Source of the DNA: Canna indica
Lineage: Eukaryota; Streptophyta; Magnoliopsida; Zingiberales; Cannaceae
Direction: 5' to 3'
Assembly: GCA_034359265.1 (NCBI GenBank)
Contig: CP136897.1
Coordinates: 37,063,501 to 37,127,500, forward strand
Length of the DNA: 64,000 nt
Shown: positions 10,184 through 22,427 of the stretch, piece by piece
Numbering within the stretch: position 1 is the first letter of the stretch
Layout of the letters: each line of letters starts with the position of its first letter
Notes under the pieces: generated by a model
Told to the model about the DNA's origin: nothing
Database searches by the model: none
The model's input: only the letters and a program-made list of their open reading frames with translations
Program-made: the position numbers and the translations under genes

Positions 10184-10550
10184 TTTTTTTTACTACCTAT
10201 TTGATTGCACGACGAGATCATTTTTTTTACCAATCTTTCTAACCAAACGTTAAGGACGGACGACGTCGTCGACATAAAATTTGGCTGTCGATCGCCCGCG
10301 CAGGGCCCGCCGCAACCTCTACGGCCGGCTCGATCGACCAACCGATCCGAAAAATTAAAATTTGTAAATAAATAAGAAATATAACATTTCAATTATTATT
10401 TTTCGTTTAAAACGGGCGTAACTCCGTGCATTATTGTCCGATTTCAGCTTTTCACGTGGCGCTAAAAGGCGCGCGAAGAGACGAAGAAAATGACCCCGAG
10501 CTATCCCTCGGACGCTCACCCTTATTAGCCGACGATCAGAATTGCATGAT

Positions 10551-10669
10551 CGGTGCGATCATACCAGCACTAACGCACTGGATCCCATCAGAACTCCGAA
10601 GTTAAGCGTGCTTGGGCGAGAGTAGTACTAGTATGGGTGACCCCCTGGGAAGTCCTCGTGTTTTACCAT
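10551..10669 (+). rRNA. 5S rRNA gene C24, degenerate
   Basis: G1C, C29T, G82T, G113T, C114T. The 3' end reads GTGTTTTACC, which breaks helix I. Confidence 0.92.
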
Positions 10670-11035
10670 TTTTTTTACTACCTATTTGATTGCATGACGA
10701 GATCATTTTTTTTACCAATCTTTCTAACCAAACGTTAAGGACGGACGACGTCGTCGACATAAAATTTGGCTGTCGATCGCCCGCGCGGGGCCCGCTGCAA
10801 CCTCTACGGCCGGCTCGACCGACCAACCGATCCGAAAAATTAAAATTTATAAATAAATAAGAAATATAACATTTCAATTATTATTTTTCGTTTTAAACGG
10901 GCGTAACTCCGTGCATTATTGTCCGATTTCACCTTTTCACGTGGCGCTAAAAGGTGCGCGAAGAGACGAAGAAAATGACCCCGAGCTATCCCTCGGACGC
11001 TCACCATTATTAGCCGACGATCAGAAGTGCATGAC

Positions 11036-11154
11036 GGGTGCGATCATACCAGCACTAACGCACCGGATCCCATCAGAACTCCGAAGTTAAGCGTGCTTGG
11101 GCGAGAGTAGTACTAGGATGGGTGACCCCCTGGGAAGTCCTCATGTTGCACATT
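11036..11154 (+). rRNA. 5S rRNA gene C25
   Basis: G108A and C117A, shared with C27, C32 and C34. C117A breaks the G2-C117 pair. Confidence 0.95.
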
Positions 11155-11356
11155 TTTTTTTACTACCTATTTTTGATTGCACGACGAGATCATTTTTTTT
11201 ACCAATCTTTCTAACCAAACGTTAAGGACGGACGACGTCGTCGACATAAAATTTGGCTGTGAATCGCCCGCGCGGGGCCCGCCGCAACCTCTACGGCCGA
11301 CTCGATCGACCAACCGACCCGAAAAATTAAAATTTGTAAATAAATAAGAGAAATAA

Positions 11357-11466
11357 CATACCAGCACTAACGCACCGGATCTCATCAGAACTTTGAATTT
11401 AAGCGTGCTTGGGCGAGAGTAGTACTAGGATGGGTGACCCCCTGGGAAGTCCTCGTGTTGCACCTT
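11357..11466 (+). pseudogene. 5'-truncated 5S gene C26
   Basis: C35T, C46T, C47T, G51T. C46T is private; the duplicate C33 has C46. Confidence 0.92.
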
Positions 11467-11832
11467 TTTTTTTTACTACCAATTTGAATGCACGACGAGA
11501 TCATTTTTTTTTCCAATCTTTCTAACCAAACGTTAAGGACGGAAGAAGTCGTCGACATAAAATTTGGCTGTCGATCGCCCGTGCGGGGCCCACCGCAAAC
11601 TCTACGGCCGGCCCGATCGACCAACCGACCCGAAAAATTAAATTTGTAAATAAATAAGAAATATAACATTTCAATTATTATTTTTCGTTTTAAACGGGCG
11701 TAACTCCGTGCATTATTGTCCGATTTCACCTTTTCACGTGGCGCTAAAAGGTGCGCGAAGAGACGAAGAAAATGACCCCGAGCTATCCCTCGGACGCTCA
11801 CCATTATTAGCCGACGATCAGAAGTGCATGAC

Positions 11833-11951
11833 GGGTGCGATCATACCAGCACTAACGCACCGGATCCCATCAGAACTCCGAAGTTAAGCGTGCTTGGGCG
11901 AGAGTAGTACTAGGATGGGTGACCCCTTGGGAAGTCCTCATGTTGCACATT
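11833..11951 (+). rRNA. 5S rRNA gene C27
   Basis: C95T, G108A, C117A: C25 plus C95T. Confidence 0.95.
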
Positions 11952-12153
11952 TTTTTTTACTACCTATTTTTGATTGCACGACGAGATCATTTTTTTTACC
12001 AATCTTTCTAACCAAACGTTAAGGACGGACGACGTCGTCGACATAAAATTTGGCTGTGAATCGCCCGCGCGGGGCCCGCCGCAACCTCTACGGCCGACTC
12101 GATCGACCAACCGACCCGAAAAATTAAAATTTGTAAATAAATAAGAGAAATAA

Positions 12154-12263
12154 CATACCAGCACTAACGCACCGGATCTCATCAGAACTCTGAATTTAAG
12201 CGTGCTTGGGCGAGAGTAGTACTAGGATGGGTGACCCCCTGGGAAGTCCTCGTGTTGCACCTT
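12154..12263 (+). pseudogene. 5'-truncated 5S gene C28
   Basis: Signature truncated copy, no extra change. The downstream spacer has GAAGAAGTCGTC in place of the palindrome. Confidence 0.93.
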
Positions 12264-12629
12264 TTTTTTTTACTACCAATTTGAATGCACGACGAGATCA
12301 TTTTTTTTAGCAATCTTTCTAACCAAACGTTAAGGACGGAAGAAGTCGTCGACATAAAATTTGGCTGTCGATCGCCCGCGCGGGGCCCACCGCAAACTCT
12401 ACGGCCGGCCCGATCGACCAACCGACCCGAAAAATTAAATTTGTAAATAAATAAGAAATATAACATTTTAATTATTATTTTTCGTTTAAAACGGGCGTAA
12501 CTCCGTGCATTATTGTCCGATTTCAGCTTTTCACGTGGCGCTAAAAGGCGCGCGAAGAGACGAAGAAAATGACCCCGAGCTATCCCTCGGACGCTCACCC
12601 TTATTAGCCGACGATCAGAATTGCATCAT

Positions 12630-12748
12630 GGGTGCGATCATACCAGCACTAACGCACCGGATCCCATCAGAACTCCTAAGTTAAGCGTGCTTGGGCGAGA
12701 GTAGTACTAGGATGGGTGACCCCGTGGGAAGTCCTCGTGTTGCACCTT
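12630..12748 (+). rRNA. 5S rRNA gene C29 (G48T/C95G class)
   Basis: G48T, C95G. It lies at the joint of the 3.05-kb duplication: its downstream spacer switches to the C22 type. Confidence 0.95.
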
Positions 12749-13113
12749 TTTTTTTACTACCTATTTGATTGCACGACGAGATCATTTTTTTTACCAATCT
12801 TTCTAACCAAACGTTAAGGACGGACGACGTCGTCGACATAAAATTTGGCTGTCGATCGCCCGCGCGGGGCCCACCGCAAACTCTACGGCCGGCTCGATCG
12901 ACCAACCGACCCGAAAAATTAAATTTGTAAATAAATAAGAAATATAACATTTCAATTATTATTTTTCGTTTAAAACGGGCGTAACTCCGTGCATTATTGT
13001 CCGATTTTAGCTTTTCACGTGGCGCTAAAAGGCGCGCGAAGAGACGAAGAAAATGACCCCGAGCTATCCCTCGGACGCTCACCCTTATTAGCCGACGATC
13101 AAAATTGCATCAT

Positions 13114-13232
13114 GGGTGCGATCATACCAGCACTAACGCACCGGATCCCATCAGAACTCCTAAGTTAAGCGTGCTTGGGCGAGAGTAGTACTAGGATGGG
13201 TGACCCCGTGGGAAGTCCTCGTGTTGCACCTT
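13114..13232 (+). rRNA. 5S rRNA gene C30 (G48T/C95G class)
   Basis: G48T, C95G. Duplicate of C23 without its 3-nt deletion. Confidence 0.95.
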
Positions 13233-13599
13233 TTTTTTTTACTACCTATTTGATTGCACGACGAGATCATTTTTTTTACCAATCTTTCTAACCAAACGTT
13301 AAGGACGGACGACGTCGTCGACATAAAATTTGGCTGTCGATCGCCCGCGCAGGGCCCGCCGCAACCTCTACGGCCGGCTCGATCGACCAACCGATCCGAA
13401 AAATTAAAATTTGTAAATAAATAAGAAATATAACATTTCAATTATTATTTTTCGTTTAAAACGGGCGTAACTCCGTGCATTATTGTCCGATTTCAGCTTT
13501 TCACGTGGCGCTAAAAGGCGCGCGAAGAGACGAAGAAAATGACCCCGAGCTATCCCTCGGACGCTCACCCTTATTAGCCGACGATCAGAATTGCATGAT

Positions 13600-13718
13600 C
13601 GGTGCGATCATACCAGCACTAACGCACTGGATCCCATCAGAACTCCGAAGTTAAGCGTGCTTGGGCGAGAGTAGTACTAGTATGGGTGACCCCTTGGGAA
13701 GTCCTCGTGTTTTACCAT
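13600..13718 (+). rRNA. 5S rRNA gene C31, degenerate
   Basis: G1C, C29T, G82T, C95T, G113T, C114T: duplicate of C24 with C95T added. Confidence 0.92.
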
Positions 13719-14084
13719 TTTTTTTACTACCTATTTGATTGCATGACGAGATCATTTTTTTTACCAATCTTTCTAACCAAACGTTAAGGACGGACGACGT
13801 CGTCGACATAAAATTTGGCTGTCGATCGCCCGCGCGGGGCCCGCTGCAACCTCTACGGCCGGCTCGACCGACCAACCGATCCGAAAAATTAAAATTTATA
13901 AATAAATAAGAAATATAACATTTCAATTATTATTTTTCGTTTTAAACGGGCGTAACTCCGTGCATTATTGTCCGATTTCACCTTTTCACGTGGCGCTAAA
14001 AGGTGCGCGAAGAGACGAAGAAAATGACCCCGAGCTATCCCTCGGACGCTCACCATTATTAGCCGACGATCAGAAGTGCATGAC

Positions 14085-14203
14085 GGGTGCGATCATACCA
14101 GCACTAACGCACCGGATCCCATCAGAACTCCGAAGTTAAGCGTGCTTGGGCGAGAGTAGTACTAGGATGGGTGACCCCCTGGGAAGTCCTCATGTTGCAC
14201 ATT
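14085..14203 (+). rRNA. 5S rRNA gene C32
   Basis: G108A, C117A; duplicate of C25. Confidence 0.95.
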
Positions 14204-14405
14204 TTTTTTTACTACCTATTTTTGATTGCACGACGAGATCATTTTTTTTACCAATCTTTCTAACCAAACGTTAAGGACGGACGACGTCGTCGACATAAAA
14301 TTTGGCTGTGAATCGCCCGCGCGGGGCCCGCCGCAACCTCTACGGCCGACTCGATCGACCAACCGACCCGAAAAATTAAAATTTGTAAATAAATAAGAGA
14401 AATAA

Positions 14406-14515
14406 CATACCAGCACTAACGCACCGGATCTCATCAGAACTCTGAATTTAAGCGTGCTTGGGCGAGAGTAGTACTAGGATGGGTGACCCCCTGGGAAGTC
14501 CTCGTGTTGCACCTT
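14406..14515 (+). pseudogene. 5'-truncated 5S gene C33
   Basis: Signature truncated copy; duplicate of C26 without C46T. Confidence 0.93.
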
Positions 14516-14881
14516 TTTTTTTTACTACCAATTTGAATGCACGACGAGATCATTTTTTTTTCCAATCTTTCTAACCAAACGTTAAGGACGGAAGAAGTCG
14601 TCGACATAAAATTTGGCTGTCGATCGCCCGTGCGGGGCCCACCGCAAACTCTACGGCCGGCCCGATCGACCAACCGACCCGAAAAATTAAATTTGTAAAT
14701 AAATAAGAAATATAACATTTCAATTATTATTTTTCGTTTTAAACGGGCGTAACTCCGTGCATTATTGTCCGATTTCACCTTTTCACGTGGCGCTAAAAGG
14801 TGCGCGAAGAGACGAAGAAAATGACCCCGAGCTATCCCTCGGACGCTCACCATTATTAGCCGACGATCAGAAGTGCATGAC

Positions 14882-15000
14882 GGGTGCGATCATACCAGCA
14901 CTAACGCACCGGATCCCATCAGAACTCCGAAGTTAAGCGTGCTTGGGCGAGAGTAGTACTAGGATGGGTGACCCCTTGGGAAGTCCTCATGTTGCACATT
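14882..15000 (+). rRNA. 5S rRNA gene C34
   Basis: C95T, G108A, C117A; duplicate of C27. Confidence 0.95.
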
Positions 15001-15202
15001 TTTTTTTACTACCTATTTTTGATTGCACGACGAGATCATTTTTTTTACCAATCTTTCTAACCAAACGTTAAGGACGGACGACGTCGTCGACATAAAATTT
15101 GGCTGTGAATCGCCCGCGCGGGGCCCGCCGCAACCTCTACGGCCGACTCGATCGACCAACCGACCCGAAAAATTAAAATTTGTAAATAAATAAGAGAAAT
15201 AA

Positions 15203-15312
15203 CATACCAGCACTAACGCACCGGATCTCATCAGAACTCTGAATTTAAGCGTGCTTGGGCGAGAGTAGTACTAGGATGGGTGACCCCCTGGGAAGTCCTC
15301 GTGTTGCACCTT
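15203..15312 (+). pseudogene. 5'-truncated 5S gene C35
   Basis: Signature truncated copy; duplicate of C28. Confidence 0.93.
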
Positions 15313-15678
15313 TTTTTTTTACTACCAATTTGAATGCACGACGAGATCATTTTTTTTACCAATCTTTCTAACCAAACGTTAAGGACGGAAGAAGTCGTCG
15401 ACATAAAATTTGGCTGTCGATCGCCCGCGCGGGGCCCACCGCAAACTCTACGGCCGGCCCGATCGACCAACCGACCCGAAAAATTAAATTTGTAAATAAA
15501 TAAGAAATATAACATTTCAATTATTATTTTTCGTTTAAAACGGGCGTAACTCCGTGCATTATTGTCCGATTTCAGCTTTTCACGTGGCGCTAAAAGGCGC
15601 GCGAAGAGACGAAGAAAATGACCCCGAGCTATCCCTCGAACGCTCACCCTTATTAGCCGACGATCAGAATTGCATCAT

Positions 15679-15797
15679 GGGTGCGATCATACCAGCACTA
15701 ACGCACCGGATCCCATCAGAACTCCTAAGTTAAGCGTGCTTGGGCGAGAGTAGTACTAGGATGGGTGACCCCGTGGGAAGTCCTCGTGTTGCACCTT
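15679..15797 (+). rRNA. 5S rRNA gene C36 (G48T/C95G class)
   Basis: G48T, C95G. Last locus of the 3.05-kb duplication and first of the 1,764-bp one (partner C40). Confidence 0.95.
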
Positions 15798-16163
15798 TTT
15801 TTTTACTACCTATTTGATTGCACGACGAGATCATTTTTTTTACCAATCTTTCTAACCAAACGTTAAGGACGGACGACGTCGTCGACATAAAATTTGGCTA
15901 TCGATCGCCCGCGCAGGGCCCGCCGCAACCTCTACGGCCGGCTCAATCGACCAACCGATCCGAAAAATTAAAATTTGTAAATAAATAAGAAATATAACAT
16001 TTCAATTATTATTTTTCGTTTAAAACGGGCGTAACTCCGTGCATTATTGTCCGATTTCAGCTTTTCACGTGGCGCTAAAAGGCGCGCGAAGAGACGAAGA
16101 AAATGAACCCGAGCTATCCCTCGGACGCTCACCCTTATTGGCCGACGATCAGAATTGCATGAC

Positions 16164-16282
16164 GGGTGCGATCATACCAGCACTAATGCACCGGATCCCA
16201 TCAGAACTCTGAAGTTAAGCGTGCTTGGGCGAGGGTAGTACTAGGATGGGTGACCCCCTAGGAAGTCCTCGTGTTGCACCTT
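16164..16282 (+). rRNA. 5S rRNA gene C37
   Basis: C24T, C47T, A71G, G97A. A71G lies in the intermediate element. The spacer reads GACAAAAAATTT. Confidence 0.95.
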
Positions 16283-16648
16283 TTTTTTTACTACCCATTT
16301 GATTGCATGACGAGATCATTTTTTTTACCAATCTTTCTAACCAAACGTTAAGGACGGACGACGTCGTCGACAAAAAATTTGGCTGTCGATCGCCCGCGCG
16401 GGGCCCGCCGCAACCTCTACGGCCGGCTCGATCAACCAACTGATCCGAAAAATTAAAATTTGTAAATAAATAAGAAATATAACATTTCAATTATTATTTT
16501 TCGTTTTAAACGGGCGTAACTCCGTGCATTATTGTCCGATTTCACCTTTTCACGTGGCGCTAAAAGGTGCGCGAAGAGACGAAGAAAATGACCCCGAGCT
16601 ATCCCTCGGACGCTCACCCTTATTAGCCGACGATCAGAAGTGCATGAC

Positions 16649-16767
16649 GGGTGCGATCATAACAGCACTAACGCACCGGATCCCATCAGAACTCCGAAGT
16701 TAAGCGTGCTTGGGCGAGAGTAGTACTAGGATGGGTGACCCCTTGGGAAGTCCTCGTGTTGCACCTT
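16649..16767 (+). rRNA. 5S rRNA gene C38
   Basis: C14A, C95T. Confidence 0.95.
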
Positions 16768-16967
16768 TTTTTTTACTACCTTTTTGATTGCACGACGAGA
16801 TCATTTTTTTTACCAATCTTTCTAACCAAACGTTAAGGACGGACGACGTCGTCGACATAAAATTTGGCTGTAGATCGCCCGCGCGGGGCCTGCCGCAACC
16901 TCTACGGCCGGCTCGATCGACCAACCGACCCGAAAAATTAAAATTTATAAATAAATAAGAGAAATAA

Positions 16968-17077
16968 CATACCAGCACTAACGCACCGGATCTCATCAGA
17001 ACTCTGAATTTAAGCGTGCTTGGGCGAGAGTAGTACTAGGATGGGTGACCCCCTAGGAAGTCCTCGTGTTGCACCTT
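16968..17077 (+). pseudogene. 5'-truncated 5S gene C39
   Basis: C35T, C47T, G51T plus G97A. Confidence 0.93.
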
Positions 17078-17442
17078 TTTTTTTACTACCAATTTGATTG
17101 CACGACGAGATCATTTTTTTTACCAATCTTTCTAACCAAACGTTAAGGACGGACGACATCGTCGACATAAAATTTGGCTGTGAATCGCCCGCGCGGGGCC
17201 CGCCGCAACCTCTACGGCCGACTCGATCGACCAACCGACCCGAAAAATTAAATTTGTAAATAAATAAGAAATATAACATTTCAATTATTATTTTTCGTTT
17301 AAAACGGGCGTAACTCCGTGCATTATTGTCCGATTTCAGCTTTTCACGTGGCGCTAAAAGGCGCGCGAAGAGACGAAGAAAATGACCCCGAGCTATCCCT
17401 CGAACGCTCACCCTTATTAGCCGACGATCAGAATTGCATCAT

Positions 17443-17561
17443 GGGTGCGATCATACCAGCACTAACGCACCGGATCCCATCAGAACTCCTAAGTTAAGCG
17501 TGCTTGGGCGAGAGTAGTACTAGGATGGGTGACCCCGTGGGAAGTCCTCGTGTTGCACCTT
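17443..17561 (+). rRNA. 5S rRNA gene C40 (G48T/C95G class)
   Basis: G48T, C95G; duplicate of C36, sharing GGCTATCGATCG downstream. Confidence 0.95.
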
Positions 17562-17927
17562 TTTTTTTACTACCTATTTGATTGCACGACGAGATCATTT
17601 TTTTTACCAATCTTTCTAACCAAACGTTAAGGACGGACGACGTCGTCGACATAAAATTTGGCTATCGATCGCCCGCGCAGGGCCCGCCGCAACCTCTACG
17701 GCCGGCTCAATCGACCAACCGATCCGAAAAATTAAAATTTGTAAATAAATAAGAAATATAACATTTCAATTATTATTTTTCGTTTAAAACGGGCGTAACT
17801 CCGTGCATTATTGTCCGATTTCAGCTTTTCACGTGGCGCTAAAAGGCGCGCGAAGAGACGAAGAAAATGAACCCGAGCTATCCCTCGGACGCTCACCCTT
17901 ATTGGCCGACGATCAGAATTGCATGAC

Positions 17928-18046
17928 GGGTGCGATCATACCAGCACTAATGCACCGGATCCCATCAGAACTCTGAAGTTAAGCGTGCTTGGGCGAGGGT
18001 AGTACTAGGATGGGTGACCCCCTAGGAAGTCCTCGTGTTGCACCTT
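17928..18046 (+). rRNA. 5S rRNA gene C41
   Basis: C24T, C47T, A71G, G97A; duplicate of C37. Confidence 0.95.
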
Positions 18047-18412
18047 TTTTTTTACTACCCATTTGATTGCATGACGAGATCATTTTTTTTACCAATCTTT
18101 CTAACCAAACGTTAAGGACGGACGACGTCGTCGACAAAAAATTTGGCTGTCGATCGCCCGCGCGGGGCCCGCCGCAACCTCTACGGCCGGCTCGATCAAC
18201 CAACTGATCCGAAAAATTAAAATTTGTAAATAAATAAGAAATATAACATTTCAATTATTATTTTTCGTTTTAAACGGGCGTAACTCCGTGCATTATTGTC
18301 CGATTTCACCTTTTCACGTGGCGCTAAAAGGTGCGCGAAGAGACGAAGAAAATGACCCCGAGCTATCCCTCGGACGCTCACCCTTATTAGCCGACGATCA
18401 GAAGTGCATGAC

Positions 18413-18531
18413 GGGTGCGATCATAACAGCACTAACGCACCGGATCCCATCAGAACTCCGAAGTTAAGCGTGCTTGGGCGAGAGTAGTACTAGGATGGGT
18501 GACCCCTTGGGAAGTCCTCGTGTTGCACCTT
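18413..18531 (+). rRNA. 5S rRNA gene C42
   Basis: C14A, C95T; duplicate of C38. Confidence 0.95.
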
Positions 18532-18731
18532 TTTTTTTACTACCTTTTTGATTGCACGACGAGATCATTTTTTTTACCAATCTTTCTAACCAAACGTTAA
18601 GGACGGACGACGTCGTCGACATAAAATTTGGCTGTAGATCGCCCGCGCGGGGCCTGCCGCAACCTCTACGGCCGGCTCGATCGACCAACCGACCCGAAAA
18701 ATTAAAATTTATAAATAAATAAGAGAAATAA

Positions 18732-18841
18732 CATACCAGCACTAACGCACCGGATCTCATCAGAACTCTGAATTTAAGCGTGCTTGGGCGAGGGTAGTAC
18801 TAGGATGGGTGACCCCCTAGGAAGTCCTCGTGTTGCACCTT
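18732..18841 (+). pseudogene. 5'-truncated 5S gene C43 (chimera)
   Basis: C35T, C47T, G51T in the 5' half, then A71G and G97A like C41. The switch lies between nt 51 and 71, placing a crossover inside the gene. Confidence 0.93.
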
Positions 18842-19207
18842 TTTTTTTACTACCCATTTGATTGCATGACGAGATCATTTTTTTTACCAATCTTTCTAAC
18901 CAAACGTTAAGGACGGACGACGTCGTCGACAAAAAATTTGGCTGTCGATCGCCCGCGCGGGGCCCGCCGCAACCTCTACGGCCGGCTCGATCAACCAACT
19001 GATCCGAAAAATTAAAATTTGTAAATAAATAAGAAATATAACATTTCAATTATTATTTTTCGTTTTAAACGGGCGTAACTCCGTGCATTATTGTCCGATT
19101 TCAGCTTTTCACGTGGCGCTAAAAGGCGCGCGAAGAGACGAAGAAAATGAACCCGAGCTATCCCTCGGACGCTCACCCTTATTGGCCGACGATCAGAATT
19201 GCATGAC

Positions 19208-19326
19208 GGGTGCGATCATACCAGCACTAATGCACCGGATCCCATCAGAACTCTGAAGTTAAGCGTGCTTGGGCGAGGGTAGTACTAGGATGGGTGACCC
19301 CCTAGGAAGTCCTCGTGTTGCACCTT
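19208..19326 (+). rRNA. 5S rRNA gene C44
   Basis: C24T, C47T, A71G, G97A, as in C37 and C41, but followed by a CCACCGCAAACTC spacer. Confidence 0.95.
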
Positions 19327-19691
19327 TTTTTTTACTACCCATTTGATTGCATGACGAGATCATTTTTTTTACCAATCTTTCTAACCAAACGTTAAGGACG
19401 GACGACATCGTCGACATAAAATTTGGCTGTCGATCGCCCGCGCGGGGCCCACCGCAAACTCTACGGCTGGCTCGATCGACCAACCGACCCGAAAAATTAA
19501 ATTTGTAAATAAATAAGAAATATAACATTTCAATTATTATTTTTCGTTTAAAACGGGCGTAACTCCGTGCATTATTGTCCGATTTCAGCTTTTCACGTGG
19601 CGCTAAAAGGCGCACCAAGAGACGAAGAAAATGACCCCGAGCTATCCCTCGGACGCTCACCCTTATTAGCCGACGATCAGAAGTGCATGAG

Positions 19692-19810
19692 GGGTGCGAT
19701 CATACCAGCACTAACGCACCGGATCCCATCAGAACTCTGAATTTAAGCGTGCTTGGGCGAGAGTAGTACTTTGATGGGTGACCCCCTGGGAAGTCCTCGT
19801 GTTGCACCTT
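19692..19810 (+). rRNA. 5S rRNA gene C45
   Basis: C47T, G51T, A80T, G81T. Full length, yet carrying two of the three changes of the truncated class: either its ancestor-like form or a conversion product. Confidence 0.94.
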
Positions 19811-20176
19811 TTTTTTTACTACCTATTTGATTGCACGACGAGATCATTTTTTTTAGCAATCTTTCTAACCAAATGTTAAGGACGGATGACGTCATCGACA
19901 TAAAATTTGGCTGTCGATCGCCCGCGCGGGGCCCGCCGCAACCTCTACGGCCGGCTCGATCGACCATCCGGCCCGAAAAATTAAAATTTGTAAATAAATA
20001 AGAAAAATAACATTTCATTTATTATTTTTCGTTTAAAACGGGCGTAACTTCGTGCATCATTGTCCGATTTCATCTTTTCACGTGGCGATAAAAGGCGCGC
20101 GAAGAGACGAAGAAAATCACCCCGAGCTATCCCTCGGACGCTCAACCTTATTAGCCGACGATCAGAAGTGCACCAC

Positions 20177-20295
20177 GGGTGCGATCATACCAGCACTAAC
20201 GCACCGGATCCCATCAGAACTCCGACGTTAAGCTTGCTTGGGCGAGAGTAGTACAAGGATGGGTGACCCCCTGGGAAGTCCTCGTGTTGCACCTT
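20177..20295 (+). rRNA. 5S rRNA gene C46
   Basis: A50C and G58T in box A, T79A in helix IV. From here to about 50 kb the spacer is mostly the AAGAAAAATAAC type. Confidence 0.94.
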
Positions 20296-20661
20296 TTTTT
20301 TTACTACCGATTTGATTGCACGACGAGATCATTTTTTTTACCAATCTTTCCAACCAAACGTTAATGACGGACGACGTCATCGATATAAAATTTGGCTGTC
20401 GATCGCCCGCGCGGGGCCCGCCGCAACCTCTACGGCCGGCTCGATCGACCAACCAGCCCGAAAAATTAAAATTTGTAAATAAATAAGAAAAATAACATTT
20501 CATTTATTATTTTTCGTTTAAAACGGGCGTAACTTCGTGCATCATTGTCCGATTTCATCTTTTCACGTGGCGCTAAAAGGCGCGCGAAGAGACGAAGAAA
20601 ATCACCCCGAGCTATCCCTCGGACGCTAAACCTTATTAGCCGACGATCAGAAGTGCACGAC

Positions 20662-20780
20662 TAGTGCGATCATACCAGCACTAACGCACCGGATCCCATC
20701 AGAACTCCGAAGTTAAGCGTGCTTGGGAGAGAGTAGTACTAGGATGGGTGACCCCGTGGGAAGTCCTCGTGTTGCACCTT
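20662..20780 (+). rRNA. 5S rRNA gene C47
   Basis: G1T, G2A, C67A, C95G. It has C95G without G48T, with the ten-T run of that class: a possible recombinant. Confidence 0.93.
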
Positions 20781-21147
20781 TTTTTTTTACTACCTATTTG
20801 ATTGCACGACGAGATCATTTTTTTTACCAATCTTTCTAACCAAACGTTAAGGACGGACGACGTCGTCGACATAAAATTTGGCTGTCGATCGCCCGCGCAG
20901 GGCCCGCCGCAACCTCTACGGCCGGCTCGATCGACCAACCGATCCGAAAAATTAAAATTTGTAAATAAATAAGAAATATAACATTTCAATTATTATTTTT
21001 CGTTTAAAACGGGCGTAACTCCGTGCATTATTGTCCGATTTCAGCTTTTCACGTGGCGCTAAAAGGCGCGCGAAGAGACGAAGAAAATGACACCGAGCTA
21101 TCCCTCGGACGCTCACCCTTATTGGCCGACGATCAGAATTGAATGAC

Positions 21148-21266
21148 GGGTGCGATCATACTAGCACTAATGCACCGGATCCCATCAGAACTCTGAAGTT
21201 AAGCGTGCTTGGGCGAGGGTAGTACTAGGATGGGTGACACCCTGGGAAGTCCTCGTGTTGCACCAT
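21148..21266 (+). rRNA. 5S rRNA gene C48
   Basis: C15T, C24T, C47T, A71G, C92A. The terminator starts CCATTTTTTTT. Confidence 0.94.
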
Positions 21267-21466
21267 TTTTTTTACTACCTATTTGATTGCATGACGAGAT
21301 CATTTTTTTTACCAATCTTTCTAACCAAACGTTAAGGACGGACGACGTCGTCGACATAAAATTTGGCTGTCGATCGCCCGCGCGGGGCCCGCCGCAACCT
21401 CTACGGCCGGCTCGATCGACCAACCGGCCCGAAAAATTAAAATTTGTAAATAAATAAGAGAAATAA

Positions 21467-21576
21467 CATACCAGCACTAACGCACCGGATCTCATCAGAA
21501 CTCTGAATTTAAGCGTGCTTGGGCGAGAGTAGTACTAGGATGGGTGACCCCCTGGGAAGTCCTCGTGTTGCACCTT
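21467..21576 (+). pseudogene. 5'-truncated 5S gene C49
   Basis: Last of the 12 truncated loci with C35T, C47T and G51T. Confidence 0.93.
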
Positions 21577-21942
21577 TTTTTTTTACTACCAATTTGAATG
21601 CACGACGAGATCATTTTTTTTACCAATCTTTCTAACCAAACGTTAAGGACGGAAGAAGTCGTCGACATAAAATTTGGCTGTCGATCGCCCGCGCGGGGCC
21701 CACCGCAAACTCTACGGCCGGCTCGATCGACCAACCGACCCGAAAAATTAAATTTGTAAATAAATAAGAAATATAACATTTCAATTATTATTTTTCGTTT
21801 AAAACGGGCGTAACTCCGTGCATTATTGTCCGATTTCAGCTTTTCACGTGGCGCTAAAAGGCGCGCGAAGAGACGAAGAAAATGACCCCGAGCTATCCCT
21901 CGGACGCTCACCCTTATTAGCCGACGATCAGAATTGCATCAC

Positions 21943-22061
21943 GAGTGCGATCATACCAGCACTAACGTAACGGATCCCATCAGAACTCCGAAGTTAAGCG
22001 TGCTTGGGCAAGAGTAGTACTATAATGGTTGACCCCCTGGGAAGTCCTCGTGTTGCACCTT
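21943..22061 (+). rRNA. 5S rRNA gene C50, degenerate
   Basis: G2A, C26T, C28A, G68A, G81T, G82A, G87T. Helices I and IV are broken. Confidence 0.91.
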
Positions 22062-22427
22062 TTTTTTTACTACCTATTTGATTGCACGACGAGATCATTT
22101 TTTTTAGCAATCTTTCTAACCAAACGTTAAGGACGGACGACGTCATCGACATAAAATTTGGCTGTCGATCGCCCGCGCGGGGCCCGCCGCAACCTCTACG
22201 GCCGGCTCGATCGACCAACCGGCCCGAAAAATTAAAATTTGTAAATAAATAAGAAAAATAACATTTTAATTATTATTTTTCGTTTAAAACGGGCGTAACT
22301 CCGTGCATTATTGTCCGATTTCAACTTTTCACGTGGCGCTAAAAGGCGCGCGAAGAGACGAAGAAAATGACCACGAGCTATCCCTCGGACGGTCACCCTT
22401 ATTAGCCGACGATCAGAAGTGGATCAC

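Larger units (their letters stand above)
9740..15890 (+). repeat. 3.05-kb seven-locus tandem duplication
   Basis: Loci C23-C29 and C30-C36 match in order and type at a distance of 3,049 bp (3,046 bp before the 3-nt deletion in C23). Breakpoints fall inside homologous spacer, near 9740, 12780 and 15830-15890, as expected from unequal crossing-over. Inside each block, a 797-bp pair (full unit plus truncated unit) is itself duplicated: C25-C26/C27-C28 and C32-C33/C34-C35. Confidence 0.88.
15679..19200 (+). repeat. 1,764-bp four-locus tandem duplication
   Basis: C36-C39 and C40-C43 match in order at a constant 1,764 bp. C43 is a joint: a truncated gene with the A71G/G97A 3' half and spacer of the C37/C41 type. 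Block edges are approximate. Confidence 0.88.
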
